In this document: one piece after another, positions 53,661 to 63,087 of the stretch
How positions within the stretch are numbered: the first letter of the stretch is position 1
Layout of the letters: every line of letters starts with the position of its first letter
NCBI RefSeq assembly: GCF_021729845.1
Contig: NZ_CP063397.1
Span: 1,192,001 to 1,256,000 of the forward strand
Source of the DNA: Rhizobium sp. SL42
GTDB lineage: Bacteria > Pseudomonadota > Alphaproteobacteria > Rhizobiales > Rhizobiaceae
Direction of reading: 5' to 3'
Length of the DNA stretch: 64,000 nucleotides
Translations under genes and position numbers: made by a program
Notes under the pieces: model-generated
Told to the model about the DNA's origin: nothing
The model's database searches: none
The model's input: the letters and a program-made list of their open reading frames with translations, nothing else

Positions 53661-53684
53661 GTGGCTCGCCGATACGCGAGCCAC
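53661..53684 (+). terminator. Hairpin after mscL
   Basis: GTGGCTCGC and GCGAGCCAC form a nine-pair stem with a six-base loop, 13 bases after the mscL stop. There is no T-run, so this may protect or end the transcript with Rho. Confidence 0.5.
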
Positions 53685-53787
53685 GGCGATCCATCACCTG
53701 AATCGATCTCTTCCTCAAGGATTATCATGGGATTTTTGCCCGCCGATCGGCTAGATCAGCGCAAGTGATCCTTGGAGACGCCGATTC

Positions 53788-54957
53788 ATGCCGTTTTTGA
53801 ATGACCTTAGCGCCCGCGCGCTTGCCGCCCCGAAGAGCGGCATCGTCGAACTGGTCAACCATGCCCGCACCCGCGACAACCTCTTGCCGCTCTGGGTTGG
53901 CGAAGGGGATCTGCCGACCCCCGATTTCATCAGCAGGGCGGCCAGCGAGGCGCTGCTCGGCGGCGAGACGTTCTACACCTGGCAGCGCGGCGTGCCGGAA
54001 CTGCGCCAGGCGCTGGCCAACTATTACAGCCGCCATTTCGGCGTCGACCTGCCGGCCGATCATTTCTATGCGACGGGTTCGGGCATGCAAGCCATCGTAC
54101 TCTGCGTCCAGGCGCTGACCTCGCCGGGCGACGAGATCGTCTATCTGTCGCCAACCTGGCCGAACATTGTCTCGGCGATCCAGATCGCCGGGGCCAAGGC
54201 CGTCGGCCTGCCGCTGACCTTTGCCGATGGTCGCTGGTCTCTCGACTTCGACAGGCTTGAAGCGGCGATCACCCCGAAGACCAAGGCGCTGTTCATCAAC
54301 ACGCCGTCGAACCCGACCGGCTGGACGGCAACGAAGGACGATCTGAGAAAGGTTCTGGAGATTGCCCGCCGCCACGGCATCTGGATTCTCGCCGACGAGA
54401 TCTATGCGCTCTATTATTACGGCGAAGCCGAGCGGGCGCCGTCCTTCCTCGACGTGATGGAAGACGGCGACCGGATCCTGTTTGCCAATTCCTTTTCGAA
54501 GAACTGGTCGATGACCGGCTGGCGCGTCGGCTGGATCGTCGCACCGCCTGAAATCGGCCCTGTGCTGGAAAACCTGATCCAGTATTCGACCTCGGGCGTT
54601 GCTCCGTTCATGCAGCGGGGGGCGGTGGCAGCACTTGACCACGGCGATGGCTTTGTTGCGGAAAACGTCGCCCGTGCCACCCAGTCGCGCGATATCCTCT
54701 GTGATCGGCTGATCGCCACCAACCGGGTCGAGACCCTGAAGCCGGAAGGTGCGCTTTACGCTTTCCTGAAGATCGATGGCATCACCGACAGTCGCAAGGC
54801 GGCCTTCGACATCGTCGACAAGACGGGCGTGGGCCTGGCGCCCGGAACCGCCTTCGGCGCCGGCGGCGAGGCCTTCCTGCGCGCCTGTTTCCTGCGCAAT
54901 CCCAAACAGATCGAGGAGGCAGCCGACCGCCTCGGCCGCTACATCCTTGCGCTGTGA
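53788..54957 (+). CDS. PLP-dependent class I/II aminotransferase
   Basis: 389 aa fold-type I transaminase. The PLP lysine lies in NSFSKNWSMTGWRVGW, NTPSNPTGW is the conserved Asn-Pro region, ADEIYALYYYGE the Asp that contacts the pyridine N, and LRACFLRNPKQIEEA the Arg binding the substrate carboxylate. The amino donor and acceptor are not assigned; annotated relatives are aspartate- or aromatic-type enzymes. Lies alone between mscL and galE. Confidence 0.9.
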   Translation: MPFLNDLSARALAAPKSGIVELVNHARTRDNLLPLWVGEGDLPTPDFISRAASEALLGGETFYTWQRGVPELRQALANYYSRHFGVDLPADHFYATGSGMQAIVLCVQALTSPGDEIVYLSPTWPNIVSAIQIAGAKAVGLPLTFADGRWSLDFDRLEAAITPKTKALFINTPSNPTGWTATKDDLRKVLEIARRHGIWILADEIYALYYYGEAERAPSFLDVMEDGDRILFANSFSKNWSMTGWRVGWIVAPPEIGPVLENLIQYSTSGVAPFMQRGAVAALDHGDGFVAENVARATQSRDILCDRLIATNRVETLKPEGALYAFLKIDGITDSRKAAFDIVDKTGVGLAPGTAFGAGGEAFLRACFLRNPKQIEEAADRLGRYILAL

Positions 54958-55080
54958 CGAACGTCGCTAAAATTTGAATGTTTCGGCTAGGAAAAGCTTA
55001 ATCAAGCCGACGAATAGTCTGGCTTAATCAGAGGCTTAGCCCGCGAAAATAAGCATTCGAAAAGATCGCCGTGGTTAGCT

Positions 55081-55106
55081 CTTCCCAACAAGAAAACGTT
55101 GGGAAG
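55081..55106 (+). promoter_or_regulatory. Hairpin masking the galE Shine-Dalgarno
   Basis: CTTCCCAAC and GTTGGGAAG pair perfectly (nine pairs) around AAGAAAAC. The right arm contains GGGAAG, the only ribosome site at proper distance (seven bases) from the galE ATG at 55113, so the fold would block translation. Confidence 0.6.
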
Positions 55107-55112
55107 AAAATC

Positions 55113-56147
55113 ATGGCGATCTTGGTAACGGGTGGAGCCGGCTATATCGGCAGTCACATGGTCTGGGCATTGCTCGATGCGGGCGAGGACGTCGTCGTCG
55201 TTGACCGGCTGTCGACGGGTTTTCGCTGGGCCGTGGCGCCGCAGGCGCGTTTCTATCTTGGCGATATCGGCGATGCGTCCGTTCTCAAGCAGGTCTTTGC
55301 CGAAAACCGGATCGAGACGATCATCCATTTTGCCGGCTCGATCATCGTGCCGGAATCCGTGTCCGATCCGCTCAGCTACTATGAAAACAACACCGGCAAT
55401 ACCCACAAGCTGCTGACCGCGGCCGTCAAGGCCGGTATCGACAAGGTCATCTTCTCGTCAACGGCTGCCGTTTACGGCCAGCCGGACCAGCCGCTGCCGA
55501 TCCGGGAAGACGCCGCCTTGCGGCCGGAATCGCCCTATGGCCAGTCGAAGCTGATGAGCGAGATGATGCTGCGCGATACCGCCCGCGCCCATGATCTGCG
55601 TTACGTCGCGCTGCGTTACTTCAATGTCGCCGGCGCCGATGTGAAGGGCCGGGCGGGTAATTCCGCGGCCGGCGCCACCCACCTGTTGAAGGTCGCCTGC
55701 GAGGCAGCGCTCGGCAAGCGCAAGTCGGTCTCGGTGTTCGGGGCCGACTACCAGACACCCGACGGCACGGGCGTGCGCGACTTCATCCATATCAACGACC
55801 TCGTCGATGCGCATCTGAGCGCGCTGGCCTATCTGCGCAAGGGCGGTCAGCCGCTGATCGCCAATTGCGGCTATGGCAAGGGCTATTCCGTGCTCGATAT
55901 CCTGCGGGCGGTGCGCCAGGTCAGCGGCCAGCCGTTTGCCGTCGAATACGGCCCGCGCCGGCCGGGCGATGCGCCGCTGGTCGTGGCAGACGCGACCCTT
56001 GCCAGGGAAACACTCGGCTGGGTGCCGCAATATGACAGCCTGCGGGTCATCGTTGAAACGGCGCTCGGTTGGGAACGCCGCCTCGATGACCTGGTCACGG
56101 CGGACATCGACGGCCTGCGTCGTCGCCTGGTTGCCGGCGGTTTCTGA
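55113..56147 (+). CDS. galE: UDP-glucose 4-epimerase (GalE)
   Basis: 344 aa extended SDR enzyme interconverting UDP-glucose and UDP-galactose, feeding exopolysaccharide and LPS. The NAD loop is VTGGAGYIGSHM, the active-site Ser-Thr lies in FSSTAAVYG, and the YxxxK pair is SPYGQSKL; RYFNVAGAD and GVRDFIHINDLVDAH follow. The ATG at 55113 fits the family start (MAILVTGG); an in-frame start at 55071 has no site. The leader hairpin may control it. Confidence 0.95.
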   Translation: MAILVTGGAGYIGSHMVWALLDAGEDVVVVDRLSTGFRWAVAPQARFYLGDIGDASVLKQVFAENRIETIIHFAGSIIVPESVSDPLSYYENNTGNTHKLLTAAVKAGIDKVIFSSTAAVYGQPDQPLPIREDAALRPESPYGQSKLMSEMMLRDTARAHDLRYVALRYFNVAGADVKGRAGNSAAGATHLLKVACEAALGKRKSVSVFGADYQTPDGTGVRDFIHINDLVDAHLSALAYLRKGGQPLIANCGYGKGYSVLDILRAVRQVSGQPFAVEYGPRRPGDAPLVVADATLARETLGWVPQYDSLRVIVETALGWERRLDDLVTADIDGLRRRLVAGGF

Positions 56148-56181
56148 ACCGGCCGCAAGCCCCGTGAAGCGGCAGAACATA

Positions 56182-56208
56182 CATGGCCCCGGCTGCTCCG
56201 GGGCCATG
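56182..56208. terminator. Hairpin between convergent galE and hydratase genes
   Basis: CATGGCCCCGG-CTGCT-CCGGGGCCATG is a perfect 11-pair stem with a five-base loop, between two stops. No T-run on either side; a shared transcript end is likely. Confidence 0.65.
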
Positions 56209-56214
56209 ATTGCC

Positions 56215-56970
56215 TCAGGCCGTCAGGCGAATGGACATCGTGTGTCCACCTTCGAGTTCGACCGTCAGCAGGCCGGGCTGTTGCGCAACAGGCGCGCCGC
56301 ACAGGCTGCCGGTGGTAATGATCTCGCCCGCCGCCAGGGATGCGGCCGGCCGGTCGCTCTTCGACGCCCAGCCGGCAAGCCATGCCATCACATCGCCGGC
56401 CGGGTGGCGGGCGTCTGCTGCGTAGATGGTCTGGTCGCCGAGCCTGACGACAAGCTGCTTTTCCCCGTTCAAGGCAAGCATGTCTTTCGGCACCGTCGGC
56501 CCGAGCGCATAACCGGCATTGCCCAGCCTGTCGGCGAGGAAAAGCAGGTAAGGAGCCTTGCCGCCTTCTTCGATGCGGCTGTCGAGCACCTCGATACCCA
56601 GATGCACGCTGCCGATTGCCGCCAGGATCTCCTCCTGGCTATAGCCGTCCGCACGCGGCGGCAGGGCGGACGCCAGCGTCACCGCGATTTCCACCTCGAT
56701 CTTCAAGCCGTCGCGCCAGGGAAATTCGGCAACGACGGCATCGTCTGCAAGCGCAAGCGGCCAGAGGCGGCCGACCACGGCAAGGCCGTCCGGCGAGCGG
56801 GCCACCTTGTAGCCGACCGGCGCGGCCGGCAGTGTCGCCGAAAAGATCTCCTGCACCGCCATGGCGTCGCTCACGCCGGACGGCACGCCGAGTTCCGCGG
56901 CCGGGATACGCGCGCGTGGAGCGGAGAACTGGGCCGCGAGGGAATGCGGGTCGAAAGAGGCTGTGGACAT
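56215..56970 (-). CDS. Fumarylacetoacetate-hydrolase family (2-keto-4-pentenoate hydratase-like) protein
   Basis: 251 aa. The fold is seen in IEVEIAVTLASALP, which carries the ExE metal ligands, the helix IGSVHLGIEVLDSR, and DVMAWLAGWASKS with GEIITTGSLCG. These match the MhpD/hydratase-decarboxylase subgroup of aromatic meta-cleavage pathways, acting on 2-hydroxypenta-2,4-dienoate-like substrates. No pathway genes are adjacent, so the physiological substrate is open. Confidence 0.8.
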   Translation of the reverse strand: MSTASFDPHSLAAQFSAPRARIPAAELGVPSGVSDAMAVQEIFSATLPAAPVGYKVARSPDGLAVVGRLWPLALADDAVVAEFPWRDGLKIEVEIAVTLASALPPRADGYSQEEILAAIGSVHLGIEVLDSRIEEGGKAPYLLFLADRLGNAGYALGPTVPKDMLALNGEKQLVVRLGDQTIYAADARHPAGDVMAWLAGWASKSDRPAASLAAGEIITTGSLCGAPVAQQPGLLTVELEGGHTMSIRLTA

Positions 56971-57316
56971 GGTTCATCCGGAACAGGAGGGATCGAGGGG
57001 GTGCTCTGCCGGTCGAAGGTCGGATCGATGAGCCGGTCGGCTTGCAGGCGCAACGTTCTAGCCCTGCGCGCCCGAGAAGTCACGCCCGAGACGTCAAGCT
57101 TGAGAAGGTGAGCTAGAGAAGGTGGGCTCGACAGGTAACACTGGAGATTGCGCGCGGACGGTGCACCGTTGCCGCATGCCCGTGGCAGCGGCCATGCCGC
57201 CCGCCGTACATCTTGACATGGATCAAGATGGGGCCGGAGCACCGGCCCTAGACTTGCCCGCATAGTGATTGCTGTTCGGACACATTTCAGGCGCGACATA
57301 TGCGGGGATTTTGATC
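56971..57316. other. Intergenic region upstream of RbbA-type operon
   Basis: About 345 bases between divergent genes with no coding signal. Its main element is the FNR/FixK-type box with -10 at 57210-57254, listed separately. The rest (56990-57200) shows nothing I can assign. Confidence 0.5.
57210..57254 (+). promoter_or_regulatory. FNR/FixK box and -10 hexamer of the RbbA-type operon
   Basis: TTGAC-ATGG-ATCAA (57213-57226) sits in a larger palindrome with perfect ATCTTGA/TCAAGAT arms (57210-57229). TAGACT at 57249-57254 is exactly as far from the box centre (29.5) as the adhA -10 is from its box. This predicts oxygen-dependent control of the efflux operon. Confidence 0.65.
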
Positions 57317-58387
57317 ATGGCAAATCGACAGGCTGGCTGGCTGGCCGCTGTTCTGGCGGTGGTAATCGGGGGAACCGCCTATTACGGCTGGAAGACCTAT
57401 GAAGGGGATGGCCTGCCTGCCGGCATCGCCAGCGGCAATGGCCGGATCGAAGCGGTCGAGATCGACATTTCCACCAAGACGGCGGGCCGGATCAAGGAAA
57501 TCCTTGCCGACGAGGGCGATTTCATCGCGGCCGGGCAGGTTGTTGCCGTGATGGACACGACGCAGCTTGAGGCAGAGCAGCGCCAGTTGCAGGCACAATT
57601 GCGTCGCGCCGAGATTGGCGTCGATGCGGCACAAAGCGTGGTGGCCCAGCGGCAGGCCGAGCGCGAGGCCGCCGATGCCACGGTAGCCCAGAGGCAGGCC
57701 CAGCTCGACGCCGCCTCGATCAAGCTTGCCCGTGCCGAACGCTTGCTGGAAAACAAGACCACGACCCAGCAAGCGGTCGATGACGACCGCGCCAGCGTCG
57801 AGAGCGCAAAGGCGGCTGTTGCCGCTGCCAGGGCCCAGGTCGCTGCGTCGGATGCGGCGATCAGCTCGGCGAGGGCTCAGGTGGTCGATGCCGGAGCGGC
57901 CGTCGAAGCGGCAAAGGCGGCGATCGAAAGCATCGCGGCGCAACTGCGCGAGGGAATGCTGCGCGCGCCACGCGACGGCCGGGTCCAGTACCGGGTCGCG
58001 CAGCCGGGCGAGGTGCTGGCCGCCGGCGGCCGGGTGCTCAATATCGTCGATCTCGGCGATGTGTTCATGTCCTTCTTCCTGCCGACATCCGTTGCGGGAC
58101 GTGTGGCGCTCGGCAGCGAGGTTCGCCTCGTGCTGGATGCCGCGCCCGGATATGTCATCCCCGCCAAGGTAAGTTTCGTCGCCGACGTCGCGCAATTCAC
58201 GCCGAAGACGGTGGAGACCGAGGAAGAACGGCAGAAGCTGATGTTCCGCATCAAGGCAAAGGTGGCTTCGGAACTCTTGCGCAAGCACATGGATCAGATC
58301 AAGACCGGTCTGCCGGGCATGGCCTATGTTCGGGTCGATCCGGCAGTGGAATGGCCGCAACACCTGACCGGTACACTGGTGCAATGA
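57317..58387 (+). CDS. HlyD-family membrane fusion protein (YhiI-like)
   Basis: 356 aa periplasmic adaptor. An N-terminal membrane anchor (about 7-25), a first lipoyl half-motif ([21 protein letters not shown]), a long Ala/Gln/Arg-rich coiled-coil hairpin (about 80-210), a second lipoyl half ([20 protein letters not shown]) and a beta-barrel end. GGGGA precedes the ATG at 57317. The stop overlaps the next start (ATGA), tying it to the RbbA-like ABC protein, as in the E. coli yhiI-rbbA-yhhJ order. Confidence 0.88.
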   Translation: MANRQAGWLAAVLAVVIGGTAYYGWKTYEGDGLPAGIASGNGRIEAVEIDISTKTAGRIKEILADEGDFIAAGQVVAVMDTTQLEAEQRQLQAQLRRAEIGVDAAQSVVAQRQAEREAADATVAQRQAQLDAASIKLARAERLLENKTTTQQAVDDDRASVESAKAAVAAARAQVAASDAAISSARAQVVDAGAAVEAAKAAIESIAAQLREGMLRAPRDGRVQYRVAQPGEVLAAGGRVLNIVDLGDVFMSFFLPTSVAGRVALGSEVRLVLDAAPGYVIPAKVSFVADVAQFTPKTVETEEERQKLMFRIKAKVASELLRKHMDQIKTGLPGMAYVRVDPAVEWPQHLTGTLVQ

Positions 58388-61269
58388 CCATGGCGCGGCC
58401 GATGGAGAAACACGGGCGCGATGATCCGCCAGCCGGTCTGGTGGCCCGCCTCGAGGGCGTCAGCCTGTCCTATGGCAGGGCGCCGGCGCTGGCGGCTATC
58501 AGCCTCGATATTCCGGCCGGCTGCATGGTCGGGCTGATCGGTCCCGACGGCGTCGGCAAGTCGAGCCTGCTGTCGCTTGTCGCGGGTGCCCATGCGATCC
58601 AGGCCGGCCGCATCACGGTACTCGGCGGCGACATGGCGAGCGCCCGGCATCGCCGCCGCATCTGCCCGCGCATTGCCTATATGCCGCAGGGTCTGGGCAA
58701 GAACCTCTATCCGACCTTGTCGGTCTTTGAGAATGTCGAGTTCTTCGGCAGGCTGTTCGGCCAGGACAGGCGCGAGCGGGAAGCCAGGATCGCGACACTC
58801 CTGAAAAGCACCGGGTTGCAAGATTTCGCCGATCGCCCGGCCGGCAAGCTTTCGGGAGGCATGAAGCAGAAGCTCGGCCTGTGTTGCGCCTTGATCCATG
58901 ATCCGGACCTGTTGATTCTCGACGAGCCAACCACCGGCGTCGACCCCCTGTCGCGCCGGCAGTTCTGGCAGCTGATCGACGGCATACGCAATGCTCGGCC
59001 GGGCATGAGCGTTGTTGTCGCCACGGCCTATATGGTGGAGGCCGGTCGTTTCGACTGGCTCGTCACCATGGACGCAGGCCGGGTGCTGGCAACCGGCACG
59101 CCGCAGGAAATCCTGGCCAGGACCGGTGCCGCCACGCTCGATGCCGCCTTCGTTGCGCTGTTGCCGGAGGAAAGGCGCGGCCGGTTCACAGCCGTTTCGA
59201 TCCCTGCCAGAAACAATGGTGCCGATGCGGAAATTGCCATCGAGGCGGATCACCTGACCATGCGCTTCGGCGATTTCACCGCCGTCGATAGGGTCAGTTT
59301 CCGCATTCCGCGTGGCGAGATCTTCGGCTTTCTCGGTTCGAACGGCTGCGGAAAGACAACGACGATGAAAATGCTCACCGGCCTTCTGGCGGCGAGCGAA
59401 GGCACGGCCAAGGTCTTCGGCCAAGCGGTCGATGCCAGGGATCTCGCGATCCGTCGCCGGGTCGGCTACATGAGCCAGGCCTTCTCGCTCTATACCGAGC
59501 TCACCGTGCGCCAGAACCTTGACCTGCATGCCCGCCTTTTCGGCATGGAGCGTGAGGCGATTGAGGCTAGGATCGCCGAGATGGCCGGTCGCTTCGATCT
59601 CAAAACGGTGCTCGACAGCCTGCCGGACAATCTGCCGCTCGGCCTGCGCCAGCGCCTGTCGCTTGCCGTCGCCATGATCCATTCGCCCGAGATCCTGATC
59701 CTCGACGAGCCGACGTCTGGTGTCGACCCGATCGCCCGCGATGGCTTCTGGCGCATCCTGGCGGACCTGTCGCGCAAGGACAATGTGACGATCTTCATCT
59801 CGACCCATTTCATGAACGAGGCCGAACTCTGCGATCGCATCTCCCTGATGCATGCCGGGAAGGTACTGGTCACCGATCAGCCGCGCGCGATTACCGCAGG
59901 CAGGGGCGCCGCCACTCTGGAAGAGGCGTTCATCGGCTATATCGAGGAGGCAATCGCCATCACATCCGACGGCCGCAGGTCGGATGGCGCATCCGATCCA
60001 GCGCCAGACACCTCGTCCGACACCTCGTCCGACATCGCGCCCGACACCGGCGCCGCAGCCGAAATCGGGATTGGGCCCGAGACTGCGCCCGGATCATCCG
60101 ATCCCGTCCGCCCGGCCCCGTCGTCAGGCGGGGGCGGTGCGCTCAGCCTGCGCCGCGTTCTAGCCTTCAGCCGCCGCGAGACATTGGAGCTGCGCCGCGA
60201 TCCGATCCGTGCCTCGCTGGCCCTGCTCGGCAGCGTCATCCTGATGTTCGTCATCGGCTATGGCATCAATCTCGATGTCGCGAACCTGACATTTGCGGTG
60301 CTTGACCGCGACGACACGACGATCAGTCGCGACTACGTCCAGCAGATCGCCGGCTCGCGCTATTTTACCGAACGGCCGCCGATCACCGGTTATGCCGATC
60401 TCGACAGGCGCATGCGCGACGGCGAGCTGAGCCTGGCGATCGAGATCCCGCCCGGTTTCGGCCGGGATCTGGCGCGCGGCAGGAAGACGGTCGAGATCGG
60501 TGCCTGGATCGACGGTGCCATGCCGAGCCGGGCCGAGACCGTCGAGGGTTACGTTCAGGGCATGCATGCCACCTGGCTCAGCCAGAAGACGCGCGAGTTC
60601 CACGGCGATGCGGCGACCATCGGTGTTTTCGACCTGCAGGTGCGCTACCGCTACAATCCCGGCATCGACAGCCTCGTCGCCATGGTGCCGGCGGTCATTC
60701 CGCTGCTTTTGATGCTGATACCCGCCATGCTTTCGGTTCTCAGCGTCGTGCGCGAAAAGGAACTCGGCTCGATCACCAATTTCTACGTCACCCCGGTGAC
60801 GCGGCTGGAATTCCTGCTCGGCAAGCAGATCCCCTATCTGGTGCTGGCCATGATGAATTTTCTCATGCTGACCGCGTTTGCGGTCTTTGCCTTCCGCGTC
60901 CCGCTCACCGGCAGCTTCGCCACGCTTTCACTCGCAGCCTTCCTCTATGTCTTCGCCTCGACGGCGCTCGGCCTGTTGTTGTCGAGTTTTCTGAAGAGCC
61001 AGATCGCGGCGATCTTCGCAACGGCGCTGATCACCATCATCCCCGCCGTACAGTTTTCCGGCATGATTGATCCGGTCTCGTCGCTGCAGGGCGCGGGCGC
61101 GCTGATCGGGCAGCTCTATCCGACCAGCCATTTCGTCACGATTTCTCGCGGCGTGTTTTCCAAGGCGCTGGGTTTCGACGATCTCGGCCGCGAACTGCTG
61201 GCGCTGGGGATGGTCGGCCCGCTGCTTCTTTCGCTGGGAACCGTTCTCCTCAAGAAACAGGCGGTCTAG
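58384..61269 (+). CDS. rbbA: RbbA-like ABC protein: two ATPase domains fused to a permease
   Basis: 961 aa. NBD1 has GPDGVGKSS (about 55), LSGGMKQKL and [13 protein letters not shown]2 has GSNGCGKTT (about 318), a degenerate signature LPLGLRQRL and [10 protein letters not shown]. An Asp/Ser/Thr/Pro linker (about 535-575) leads to an ABC-2 type permease with a first helix [12 protein letters not shown], a large periplasmic loop and five more helices. In E. coli the equivalent is ribosome-associated ATPase/efflux subunit RbbA. Neighbours are the adaptor and a second ABC-2 permease, so a heterodimeric exporter is likely. Confidence 0.88.
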   Translation: MTMARPMEKHGRDDPPAGLVARLEGVSLSYGRAPALAAISLDIPAGCMVGLIGPDGVGKSSLLSLVAGAHAIQAGRITVLGGDMASARHRRRICPRIAYMPQGLGKNLYPTLSVFENVEFFGRLFGQDRREREARIATLLKSTGLQDFADRPAGKLSGGMKQKLGLCCALIHDPDLLILDEPTTGVDPLSRRQFWQLIDGIRNARPGMSVVVATAYMVEAGRFDWLVTMDAGRVLATGTPQEILARTGAATLDAAFVALLPEERRGRFTAVSIPARNNGADAEIAIEADHLTMRFGDFTAVDRVSFRIPRGEIFGFLGSNGCGKTTTMKMLTGLLAASEGTAKVFGQAVDARDLAIRRRVGYMSQAFSLYTELTVRQNLDLHARLFGMEREAIEARIAEMAGRFDLKTVLDSLPDNLPLGLRQRLSLAVAMIHSPEILILDEPTSGVDPIARDGFWRILADLSRKDNVTIFISTHFMNEAELCDRISLMHAGKVLVTDQPRAITAGRGAATLEEAFIGYIEEAIAITSDGRRSDGASDPAPDTSSDTSSDIAPDTGAAAEIGIGPETAPGSSDPVRPAPSSGGGGALSLRRVLAFSRRETLELRRDPIRASLALLGSVILMFVIGYGINLDVANLTFAVLDRDDTTISRDYVQQIAGSRYFTERPPITGYADLDRRMRDGELSLAIEIPPGFGRDLARGRKTVEIGAWIDGAMPSRAETVEGYVQGMHATWLSQKTREFHGDAATIGVFDLQVRYRYNPGIDSLVAMVPAVIPLLLMLIPAMLSVLSVVREKELGSITNFYVTPVTRLEFLLGKQIPYLVLAMMNFLMLTAFAVFAFRVPLTGSFATLSLAAFLYVFASTALGLLLSSFLKSQIAAIFATALITIIPAVQFSGMIDPVSSLQGAGALIGQLYPTSHFVTISRGVFSKALGFDDLGRELLALGMVGPLLLSLGTVLLKKQAV

Positions 61270-61272
61270 CCG

Positions 61273-62385
61273 ATGCGACTGGCCAATATCATCCACCTCG
61301 GCATCAAGGAGTTGCGCGGCCTGGCGCGCGATCCAGCGCTGCTCGTGCTGATCGTCTATGCCTTCACCGTGTCGATCTATACGGCCTCCACGGCCATGCC
61401 CGAGACGCTTAACAATGCCGCAATCGCGGTGGTCGACGAGGATCGCTCACCGGTCTCCGCCCGCATCCTGGCGGGCTTCTATCCGCCGAATTTCAGCCAG
61501 CCGAAGCTGATCGCGCAAAGCGAGATCGACCGGCGCATGAATGCCGGCCTCGACACGTTCGTGCTCGACATCCCGCCCAATTTCCAGCGTGACCTGCTCG
61601 CCGGCCGGACGCCGACCATCCAGCTGAACATCGACGCGACCCGTATGACCCAGGCCTTTTCCGGCGGCCGCTATGTCCAGCAGATCGTCTCGGACGAGGT
61701 CACCACCTTTCTTGATCGCCACCGTTCAGCCACCATCGTTCCGGTTGCGCTGACCTTGCGCGCCCGCTTCAACCAGCAGCTCGACAAGGGCTGGTTCGGC
61801 GCCATCAACGAGGTGATTTCGGCGATCACCATGCTGTCGATTGTCCTGACAGGCGCCGCCCTGATCCGCGAGCGCGAACATGGCACGATCGAACATTTGC
61901 TCGTCATGCCGGTCAGCCCCGCCGAGATCATGCTGAGCAAGATCTGGTCCATGGGCCTGGTGGTGCTGGCGGCCTCGGTCTTTTCGCTGCTGGTCATCGT
62001 GGAGGGGGTGCTGCAGGTGCCGATCCACGGCTCGATGCTGCTGTTCGTCGTCGGCGCGGCGCTGCAGCTCGTCGCGACGACCTGCATGGGCATATTCCTA
62101 GCAACAGTCGCCGGCTCGATGCCGCAGTTCGGCCTCCTGCTGATGCTGGTGCTGCTGCCGCTGCAGGTCCTGTCCGGCGGCATGACGCCGCGCGAAAGCA
62201 TGCCGCCGATCATTCAGGAGATCATGCTGGCCGCGCCCAATACCCATTTTGTCATCATGGCCCAGGCCGTCCTGTTCCGCGGCGCTGGCCTAGATGTCGT
62301 CTGGCCCCAGCTCCTGTCGCTGGTCGCCATCGCGACGGTGCTCTTCGTCCTGTCGCTGCGCCGGTTTCGCCGGTTTCTGCGCTAG
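61273..62385 (+). CDS. ABC-2 type permease (YhhJ-like)
   Basis: 370 aa. An N-terminal helix, a periplasmic loop (about 45-170), then five helices with the ABC-2 family motif ALIREREHGTIEHLLVMPVSPAEIMLSK and QVLSGGMTPRESMP. Same fold as the RbbA permease half, so the two halves probably pair across the membrane. It starts three bases after rbbA. Exported substrate unknown. Confidence 0.9.
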   Translation: MRLANIIHLGIKELRGLARDPALLVLIVYAFTVSIYTASTAMPETLNNAAIAVVDEDRSPVSARILAGFYPPNFSQPKLIAQSEIDRRMNAGLDTFVLDIPPNFQRDLLAGRTPTIQLNIDATRMTQAFSGGRYVQQIVSDEVTTFLDRHRSATIVPVALTLRARFNQQLDKGWFGAINEVISAITMLSIVLTGAALIREREHGTIEHLLVMPVSPAEIMLSKIWSMGLVVLAASVFSLLVIVEGVLQVPIHGSMLLFVVGAALQLVATTCMGIFLATVAGSMPQFGLLLMLVLLPLQVLSGGMTPRESMPPIIQEIMLAAPNTHFVIMAQAVLFRGAGLDVVWPQLLSLVAIATVLFVLSLRRFRRFLR

Positions 62386-62474
62386 CCGCGGCGCGGCTGG
62401 CCATTGCCGGCGCGCGCGAAAAATGCTGAAGCGCCATCTTCAGGGCGCCCGATTCTCTATTTATTGCGGGAAAA

Positions 62475-62549
62475 TGGTGCTGCTAGAGAGATTTGAACTC
62501 TCGGCCTCTCCCTTACCAAGGGAGTGCTCTACCCCTGAGCTATAGCAGC
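62475..62549 (-). tRNA. tRNA-Thr (anticodon GGT)
   Basis: The minus strand gives acceptor GCTGCTA/TAGCAGC, D-arm GCTCAGGGGTAGAGC, anticodon loop CTTGGTAA (GGT), T-arm GAGAGTTCAAATCTCTC and encoded CCA. It lies downstream of yhhJ, on the opposite strand. Confidence 0.95.
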
Positions 62550-62714
62550 ATCTGGCGAAGCGGAAAGGATCCGCTTCGGAACGAGGGGCCTATTGCCATA
62601 GCTTGATGGCGAGTGCAAGCCGCAAATCGAAATAGGCTTGCAAGATTTGTGTTTTGCACCGCCCACCGTGCGAAGTCTCTGGTCAGGAGGCTGGATTTTG
62701 GCTATCAGGGCGGC

Positions 62715-62966
62715 ATGAGCGATGATCAGAAAATACCGGAAAACAAGGGCTTTTCCGCCACGGGCGCGAAAAGTCGGCAGGCGGCGGTGGAAAACGGCGA
62801 AAAGCCGCAACAGCTAACCGAGGCCGATCATCGCCGTCTGCGGGCGGCCAAGAAGCTCAAGGAAAATCTCCAGCGCCGCAAGCAGCAGCAGCGCGCGCGC
62901 CGTGCCGGCGAGGCCGATGACACGGATGGCCTGCCTGCCGCAAATTCGTCCAAACCTGCTGATTAA
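62715..62966 (+). CDS. Small conserved protein upstream of murA, 83 aa
   Basis: A basic, Gln/Arg-rich product (NLQRRKQQQRARRAG) with no domain. The ATG at 62715 is favoured over the longer frame from 62613, which would start inside the tRNA flank. From memory, an ORF of this kind precedes murA in related rhizobia, so it is probably real but of unknown function. No strong ribosome site is visible. Confidence 0.55.
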   Translation: MSDDQKIPENKGFSATGAKSRQAAVENGEKPQQLTEADHRRLRAAKKLKENLQRRKQQQRARRAGEADDTDGLPAANSSKPAD

Positions 62967-63087
62967 AGGCGATTGGGCGCGGCGAATTGAACCGCTGCCG
63001 CTTTTCGTCTACACAGCCATCCTCGCCACTCAGGCGTCATCCCTTATTGTTCAGGAAAGGCGGGCTCTGCCCGTATCGTAGGCTTAT

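Noticed and set aside
58324..59853. 509-residue open frame opposite rbbA
   Set aside because: Plus strand has Walker A/B motifs in frame; this is a mirror frame.
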